24,036 bases of DNA from Pelargonium cotyledonis (Eukaryota; Streptophyta; Magnoliopsida; Geraniales; Geraniaceae): NCBI GenBank assembly GCA_036897625.1, contig JAYMTA010000807.1, forward strand, positions 1 to 24,036, in the 5' to 3' direction. This document shows positions 18,388 through 24,036 of the stretch, in pieces. A program made the position numbers and the translations under genes. The notes beneath the pieces are model-generated. The model was given only the letters and a program-made list of their open reading frames with translations. It was not told the origin of the DNA and searched no databases. Position 1 is the first letter of the stretch. Each line of letters opens with the position of its first letter.

Positions 18388-21048
18388 ATGGCGCCCAACA
18401 TTCTATCCATCTTCTCATGTATAGCTACAGCAGTTTCGGTCGCTCTCGTCGCCTTTTTCATTCGATTCTCTCTCAAATCTCCTTCTACTCCTCAACAGGT
18501 AAGGGTTTTCTCTCAATTTCCCCCCTTTTTCTGTTTCGTTGACTGAAAGATAGGTCTAATATGTGAAAACTACACTAATTGGTGTGGAGCAATCAATGGG
18601 GTTTTTGTTTTTGTTTGTTCGTGATTCGGTGATTGTAACAAGTAGCTGCTGCTTCTGGTATTGTGTAGAGATTGTTCACTGTTGAGGAACTGGCATTGTA
18701 CAATGGAACTGATGAAGCTTTGCCTATCCTTCTAGGAATTCTTGGGTACACGTTTTTTTTTTCCTTCTCTCTCAACAGTCAACATTCATCATATATGGTC
18801 CCATGATTGTGTTCAGTTTTGTGTGTATTTTGCATCCTTACACTCAAGTTTCTATTTTTATCTCATCTAGGTATGTGTCTCTCACTGTATAAATATATTT
18901 GGTGTAGTTTTTATGTTGTTATGAATGTATGTAATGTTTCAAATGTGGAGATAAATTTGGAAGATTGATAGCTCAGGTTGGAATACTTGATAACTTGATG
19001 CAAATTGTTTTTTTTTTTTTCCTTTTTCATTCATATAATAAATAGATAAAAGTTGGGGTTAGTGGTTAGGTGGCCTTGGTGATGTCTTATTTTTTGCTTA
19101 TTTTCATGTTCAATTAGGTCTACCCCAATGCAACTTGTAGAAATTAAAAGGGGTAGGGGTAGACCTAAGTTAATATAAAAATATTAAAAGAAGCAGTAAG
19201 AAAAGACATGAAAATGCATGATTTAAGCAAAAGATGGCATTAGATAGGATGGAGAGGGGAAGAGAAATTTAAGTCTTAGATTCTAAGGAGTTTTGCACAA
19301 GGATTCATGTAGCTGACCCCAACTTTGTTTGGGAAATGACTTGATTGTTGTTGTTGTTGTATTCATATGGTTTCTCGGTGATCAAAATGCGGATTGGTTG
19401 TGCTTATTATGTTCACTTTTGAACCAGATCGGTGTTTGATGTAACTAAAGGAAGATCTCATTATGGTGCAGGAGGGGGTTACAGTCATTTTGCTGGAAGG
19501 TTGGTTATATTTATATTCTTGTGAATTTATGTTATTTATATGGAGAAAGAAAAAAACATTGATTACCCATTCCTTTGTAGGACTACGTCTCTTTTAATCA
19601 ATCTGCAATGGAGTCATTGTTCCTCGGATAGATTTCCATACTAATAACAATTAACTATTTTCCTTTGTGATTTTTTGTAAACCTAGAGATGCTTCCCGTG
19701 CATTTGTTTCAGGAAACTTTACAGGTAAAAAGGTCTTTTGCGACACATTGATTCACTATTATCCCTTTACACAAGTCCATATCTAAAACCCCATCATCGT
19801 TTTCATACAGGAGATGGGCTAACAGATTCCCTGCGTAATTTATCCAGCACTGAGGTAATCAATGTTCTTGGTCTTTTGGTTTATAGTTTGTGAACCTTGT
19901 GTTAGTGTTACGTCCCTTGTGACTTGGGGTACAGTAGTCTACCTTTTACACTCCCCACGCCAAAGTTCAGCACAATATTTATCTATCACAAATCAATTAT
20001 TAATATTCGGACTGATTGAACTATGGCATGTGGGAAAGTCAAATACAACAGTGTGGTGCTCCATATGCATAATGTGACATTTATTGAAATGCCCCTATTT
20101 CTATTTGAGACTTATGCCCTCCCTCGTTGTATAATATCCCTACATCAGTTTTTGTATTATACAAGAGAGTTCCTGCGTAACTGTAGATCTTAGCTCTAAT
20201 TTATAGGATCTGCATTAAACATGTTGCATGTTTGTATGTTACTGTTGAAGTTCTAGGGTATGTGATTAAGCTATTTTATGTTTCTAGGTTAAGAGTATTG
20301 TTGACTGGCGAGATTTCTACTTCAGAAGTTACACGTGAGTAACACCTTATTCAGCTTCTCGAAAATTATGTAGTGTAGTTGAGTGATTCCAGACCTGTTA
20401 CCTATGTGACACTCCATGCCTCCCAGAGAACTACAATCCATATTTCAGTTTGGTTGTCACTTTGTTCCTTTCCTTTTTGTTTTTAAGTATTAGCTTTATG
20501 GGGGAGGATACTGTGATCAGCAAAAGAGCACAATGCTTGGTTTTTACTTTGTCCTGACTCCTCATTGTCAGACTTGCTGGTAAGCTAGTGGGTCGTTACT
20601 ATGATGAACAAGGAAATCCCACCAAATATATAAAAGGTGCTGAGGCAAAGGCTGCTAGAGCTGCACAACTCATGGAGAAACAGAAGAACGAAGAATCAAA
20701 ACAACCAAGTTGCAATTCCAAGTGGAGTCAGAATGAGGGTGGCGAGGTATAAATTTTAACATTGCCTGTTAATAAAGTTGCAAACCCAGTTGGCAAGGGT
20801 GTCTACCAATTAGTAAATACGTAATGGCTGGAGGTTCAAAAAAATTTATGTGTGCATATTTTCATTGAATGCTTTGTCAGGTTTGGTGCGAAGTCGGCAT
20901 GCCAAGACTAGTTCAGAAGCCTCTAGAAATTGCATTGACTGGAAAGATGAGCAAGCGCTGTGCGTGCTTCAAGGAAGATGAGTTGAGCCAGTCAGGGTTG
21001 GAAGTTTATGAAGGATGTGATTACCTAGCCCAAAGGTGCCGAGTCTGA
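18388..21048 (+). CDS. MAPR4: MAPR4/neuferricin-like membrane heme-binding protein, 8 exons
   Basis: I reconstructed the exons by hand: 18388-18498, 18669-18745, 19428-19499, 19687-19724, 19811-19854, 20288-20334, 20572-20746 and 20881-21048. They total 732 nt, giving 243 residues plus TGA, phase consistent and all GT-AG. Residues 5-27 form a signal anchor. The cytochrome-b5-like domain follows: FTVEELALYNG, then FDVTKGRSHYGAGGGYSHFA (66-85) with AGRDASRAF. Tyr75 and Tyr81 align with the two tyrosines of the PGRMC1 heme pocket, and no b5-type axial histidine pair is evident. The C-terminal part (GKLVGRYYDEQGNPT, then VWCEVGMPRLV, RCACF, GCDY, QRC) is the cysteine-rich tail of the CYB5D2/neuferricin branch, which matches Arabidopsis MAPR4. 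Family members bind heme on endomembranes, and animal relatives associate with P450s. Intron 2 carries a LINE fragment. The gene lies tail-to-tail with CYP96 copy 3. Confidence 0.93.
19116..19360 (+). mobile_element. RTE-type LINE 3' fragment in MAPR4 intron 2
   Basis: GGGGTAGGGGTAGACCTAAG (19150-19169) translates to the RGRGRPKL found near the C-terminus of plant RTE reverse transcriptases. After about 170 bases comes ATGTAGCTGACCCCAACTTT (19306-19325), and the fragment ends in TTGATTGTTGTTGTTGTTGT, the (TTG)n tail usual for RTE elements. The coding part is broken by stops. AGGTCTACCCC (19116-19126) is an exact inverted copy of GGGGTAGACCT (19156-19166). The direction is the same as the host gene. 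Confidence 0.65.
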
Positions 21049-21560
21049 CCTATAGCTGCTTTAAAGTTTATAGTCTTGTACGGATTCAGTTAATTGTGTT
21101 TACGAAATTTATAGTATCCAACTTTCAACTGCAGGTAGAACTAGCATAGAAAATTGTACCTACCCACTTTCATTCTCTTCTCCTATACCCATCTATAACC
21201 TTTGTTGTAATCATGTTTCACTGATTGTTTTATCTACAGTTACAAATTATTTACTTAATCAATAAACTTTGCGCTTATATTTCTTCGATCCAGTCGTGTT
21301 AAGATAACTCCCATAATTAGGCTAGTTTGCCATATTGTACCTACAAGTATAATTAAGCTTGCGAAGTAGTTAAAAGGCTGTGCCAACTATTCAAAACTCT
21401 AGTTTTTAAGAAGATAAATATCCTTATCATGTTTATTGCTAGCAGAAACACATCAATTTAAACCAATCTTATTTGGGATACATACAGATGCAAATTTCTT
21501 GGACCCCATATGCGTTTCTTTATTTCTCAATTGTTGTGGCCAACCTTTAGTTGCCTACTT
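21049..21560. other. Tail-to-tail spacer between MAPR4 and CYP96 copy 3
   Basis: The 512 bp hold the 3' flanks of both convergent genes. An AATAAA-type motif (CAATAAAC, about 21260) could serve MAPR4. ORFs overlapping the right end are shadows of the P450. Confidence 0.5.
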
Positions 21561-23117
21561 TCATACAAGACATTTTTTTGCGACTCTAACCTTCAACCCA
21601 TGTTTCATGTGGAGGACAATAGAGTTACTTGGTGTCACACATTGACCTTCAACCACTTGTATCTGATAATTATGTATGATGGAGACTGCAACTAGTTTCA
21701 ATTGAGTGAAACTCATGTCCTTGCCTAAACAGCTCCTTGGTCCGGCATTGAATGCTGTGAACTTGTAAGATGGTGCATGAACGATTTCACCATGTCCGGT
21801 GATCCATCTCTCGGGCTTGAACTCCAAGCAATCCTTGCCCCATATCCCTTCCATCCTTCCCACTGAGTAGAAGGAAATGAACATCTTTGTTTTTGCATCA
21901 ATCCGGAGTCCACTAGGAAGAGTGTCTGGTAGCAGAGATGCCTTGTGATTGATAGGCACAGATGGGCATAGCCGCAAAGTCTCACACAAGGCTGCATGTA
22001 GATATACCAGTTTATTTACCTCTTCTGCACTGAATATGCCTTGCTTCCCGTCTTTTTCCTGATGCAACTTCTCTTTGATCTCTTCTAAAATCTTGCTTTC
22101 AACTGACTTGTTTGTTCCTATGAGCCAGAAAAACCAGGAAATGGCTGCACTGGTTGTGTCTCTCCCAGCTACCAGGAGATTGCTCGCGGCATCTCTCAGG
22201 AACTTTTCAGATTCTGTAATGCCTCCGCTGTCCCATTCTTTTAGTGCCTCTTCCTCCATCAGATAAGCTGTCAAAAAGTCGAAGCTGGTTTCTGCTTCTT
22301 CCCGATCTTCCTCCATTTGGGATCTGCTTCTGAGGTACTCGTCTTTCTTCACTGAGATGCACTGATATATGAAACTGTCGAGTGTCTTGCAAGCTGTACT
22401 GAGCTTCTTCTCTTGTCCAATTTGAAGCCATCTCTGCAACTTCCAGTAGCTCTCTGGCACAACATGCCTGTACAGCACAGCCTCCTCCATGTCGTTAAAC
22501 GCTTTCTCGCAAGGAACTTGAGGGAATTCAACAGAGAGGCAGTTCGGGTCGCAACCCAAAACCAGCGAGCAGATGATATCAAAGTTCATCCTTTGAAATA
22601 CATCTTGCATATCCACCTCCATTTCTTGGCTGGACACATGATCAAGAACTGGAACCAAGCTTTTGGCCACTTTTTCTTGGATGGTTCCCTCAAGAAACAG
22701 CAGGAACTTGCTGTGCTTTAGAAACCACTGAGTCATTCTCCTCTGGAACTTCCACGAATCAGAATCAGCAACCAGAACACCTTCTCCGAAAGGAGAAAAG
22801 ATCTCCCTGAAGTCCGGCCCTTTCAGGAAATTGGCAAAGTTCTTGCTGAGTATGTATTGCGTGTTAACGGGGTCACTAGTGAACACAAACTCCAGATCAG
22901 AAAACCAAGGTCCTTTGAACAAGAATGTTCCACCATTCTGATTCAGAATCTTGGTTACGTACTCGTGGAGCCGAGATATATTCCAGAGAAGCCCTGGAAG
23001 CATCCCGAGAACAGGCCAGTTGGTGATAGGGGAGTTTCTGTTTCTTCTCCAATGGCAGAGGAAGAAGAAACAGATGAAAAATAGCAATATTTCCATCATG
23101 TATGGAAGTGGTGCCAT
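21561..23117 (-). CDS. CYP96A: Cytochrome P450, CYP96 family (copy 3, intact)
   Basis: This encodes a 518-residue intronless P450, about 20 longer than copy 1. The extra length is mainly a charged insert before the I-helix (RSRSQMEEDREEAET). Landmarks: anchor at residues about 8-22, WPVLGMLPGLLW hinge, SWKFQRRMTQ, the canonical I-helix AGRDTTS (A317 to S323, Thr321), ETLR (E379, R382), FKPERW and FNAGPRSCLGK with the heme ligand C463. Every catalytic element is intact, making this the most canonical copy in the window. The family role is hydroxylation of very-long-chain aliphatics in the ER, and the product here is unknown. The start at 23117 aligns with those of copies 1 and 2. Two further Met codons at residues 7-8 would trim only the first six residues. 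It is inverted relative to copies 1 and 2 and lies about 12 kb from copy 2. Confidence 0.94.
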   Translation of the reverse strand: MAPLPYMMEILLFFICFFFLCHWRRNRNSPITNWPVLGMLPGLLWNISRLHEYVTKILNQNGGTFLFKGPWFSDLEFVFTSDPVNTQYILSKNFANFLKGPDFREIFSPFGEGVLVADSDSWKFQRRMTQWFLKHSKFLLFLEGTIQEKVAKSLVPVLDHVSSQEMEVDMQDVFQRMNFDIICSLVLGCDPNCLSVEFPQVPCEKAFNDMEEAVLYRHVVPESYWKLQRWLQIGQEKKLSTACKTLDSFIYQCISVKKDEYLRSRSQMEEDREEAETSFDFLTAYLMEEEALKEWDSGGITESEKFLRDAASNLLVAGRDTTSAAISWFFWLIGTNKSVESKILEEIKEKLHQEKDGKQGIFSAEEVNKLVYLHAALCETLRLCPSVPINHKASLLPDTLPSGLRIDAKTKMFISFYSVGRMEGIWGKDCLEFKPERWITGHGEIVHAPSYKFTAFNAGPRSCLGKDMSFTQLKLVAVSIIHNYQIQVVEGQCVTPSNSIVLHMKHGLKVRVAKKCLV

Positions 23118-23150
23118 TGGTGCCTGTGATGATGATGTTCGATGCCTCTT

Positions 23151-23158
23151 TATTTATA
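23151..23158 (-). promoter_or_regulatory. Probable TATA box of CYP96 copy 3
   Basis: On the minus strand TATAAATA lies about 34 bases before the ATG at 23117. A start about 30 bases downstream would give a very short leader of under 10 bases. Either the leader is minimal, or one of the Met codons at residues 7-8 is also used. Confidence 0.6.
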
Positions 23159-23233
23159 AAGGAAGATGCACAGTTTTGATGTCAGAAAAAATTACATATA
23201 ACTATCTTGAAGTATGCGCCTTTTGTATATACA

Positions 23234-23278
23234 TACCCTAAAATATGGTTTGTTCCTTTTGGCTACCCTAAAGTATGT
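23234..23278. repeat. Short direct repeat upstream of CYP96 copy 3
   Basis: TACCCTAAAATATG (from 23234) and TACCCTAAAGTATG (from 23265) recur 31 bases apart in the distal promoter. This style is common in subterminal regions of plant transposons, but I cannot define an element around it. Confidence 0.55.
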
Positions 23279-23410
23279 CACAAAACTTTCCGTCTATTAT
23301 TTTTGTCAAAGTTAACAGAATATTCCAAAAAATCCAACATGTGCCCAGCACATGACTATTATTATTTTGAAATTTCAAAATTACCCTCACTACACACTTC
23401 TTCCTCAATG

Positions 23411-23530
23411 GATTGCCGGAAAAATTAATGGTTCGCTGGAAAATTCATAGTTCTACCGGAAAAATCAAAATTTTGCCGAAATCACCAAATGCTTGCCGGG
23501 ATCATCATAAACTCGTTGGAAACGTCCAAA
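23411..23530. repeat. Six-unit degenerate 20-bp minisatellite
   Basis: Six consecutive 20-base units start at 23411, 23431, 23451, 23471, 23491 and 23511, and a partial seventh starts at 23531. Each has the core YGCCGGAAAAAT or a variant at the same offset: GATTGCCGGAAAAATTAATG, TTCTACCGGAAAAATCAAAA, GCTTGCCGGGATCATCATAA. Periodicity is exact although units differ at several positions. A 20-base period cannot keep a reading frame, so it is non-coding. It sits about 300-410 bp upstream of CYP96 copy 3. Confidence 0.75.
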
Positions 23531-23710
23531 TTTCCGGTGAGATTTTTTGGGTACATTTTTTCTTTACAAAATTTACAAAAAATGAGACAAAATTTTTTTT
23601 AGATATGAAAAATTTACAAACAATGAACCCAAAATTTAAAAAAAAAATGCCAAAATACCAACCATTACATATATGAATTTCAAAAAAAAAAAAAAAAACA
23701 CAGTTATGAG

Positions 23711-23770
23711 CCCAAACCAGTCGTTGCTGCACACCCTCCACCCAAACCAGTCGTTGCTGCACATCCCAGA
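23711..23770. repeat. 30-bp tandem duplication
   Basis: CCCAAACCAGTCGTTGCTGC begins at 23711 and again at 23741. The two 30-base units differ at only a few positions near their ends. They follow an A-run (about 23683-23698) and begin a GC-rich block that extends to the right edge. Confidence 0.85.
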
Positions 23771-24036
23771 TCCGGCGACGTTCATCCCAAATCTCGCTGT
23801 CCTCTCGGTCGCCAGCAAATCGCGATCTCCAAGCCAGATCCTTCGCCGTTCGAGAAGGAGAGAAGAAGAGAAAAAGAAGGAGAGACGTTGCTCGGCGCCG
23901 CCGTAATCGACTGGCCTTGAACCAGAGGCGACTTTGATCTGGAGCAAAGATCTGGCCGCCGGAGCTTGAACCAGATCTGCCCAGATCTGGAGCAGAGATC
24001 TGGTCGCGCGGAGCGTTGCTGTGAAGGTCCGTTCAT
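23771..24036. other. GC-rich block at the right edge
   Basis: Composition rises sharply compared with the AT-rich promoter. GATCTGG and GGAGCAAAGATCTGG / GGAGCAGAGATCTGG words recur (about 23935-24002), with CCGCCGG-type words. Overlapping open frames in several phases and repeat-rich sequence argue for the edge of a transposon or a GC-rich leader rather than a gene. It runs out of the window. Confidence 0.45.

Noticed and set aside
2508-23117. A plant biosynthetic gene cluster
   Set aside because: Only the CYP96 copies are metabolic enzymes. IST1-like and ERGIC-type genes are trafficking proteins and MAPR4 is a general heme-binding protein, with no scaffold-forming enzyme or transferase.

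Overview
This is nuclear DNA from a flowering plant, most likely a eudicot. The reasons are the multi-exon genes with GT-AG introns, AT-rich spacers, Stowaway-type MITEs with CTCCCTCCGT ends and TA target sites, an RTE-type LINE tail ending in (TTG)n, and several cytochrome P450s of the plant-only CYP96 family. The MITE and gene style would fit an asterid such as Lamiales, but the window does not prove that.

Layout. 1-950: AT-rich, carrying two diverged tandem copies of a unit of about 455 bp. 1327-1389: a short relic of another CYP96 gene. 2508-3998 (+): intact intronless CYP96 (copy 1). 4870-5505 (+): small intronless IST1-like gene (ESCRT/multivesicular-body pathway). 5506-7915: AT-rich spacer with TE relics and a clean Stowaway MITE. 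7916-9430 (+): full-length CYP96 copy 2, killed by two single-codon nonsense changes, one of them at the heme-ligand cysteine codon. 9770-16074 (-): an 11-exon gene for an ERGIC/Erv41-Erv46-type ER-Golgi cargo receptor, with a probable 5'-UTR intron up to about 16500. 16917-17169: second Stowaway MITE. 18388-21048 (+): an 8-exon MAPR4/neuferricin-like membrane protein with a cytochrome-b5-like heme domain. 21561-23117 (-): intact intronless CYP96 (copy 3), tail-to-tail with MAPR4. 23118-24036: its promoter side, with a 20-bp minisatellite and other short repeats.

How the genes relate. The window is a CYP96 birth-and-death array (two intact genes, one recent pseudogene, one old relic) interleaved with three unrelated genes for membrane traffic or heme proteins. 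CYP96 enzymes characterised so far hydroxylate very-long-chain aliphatics such as wax alkanes in the ER (Arabidopsis CYP96A15/MAH1). MAPR proteins bind heme, and animal relatives associate with P450s, so the MAPR4-CYP96 adjacency is suggestive but may be chance. I did not find a convincing new multi-gene system. The strongest unusual signals are independent losses of the heme-ligand cysteine in two CYP96 copies, divergence of the oxygen-activation threonine in two copies, and the repeat structures.
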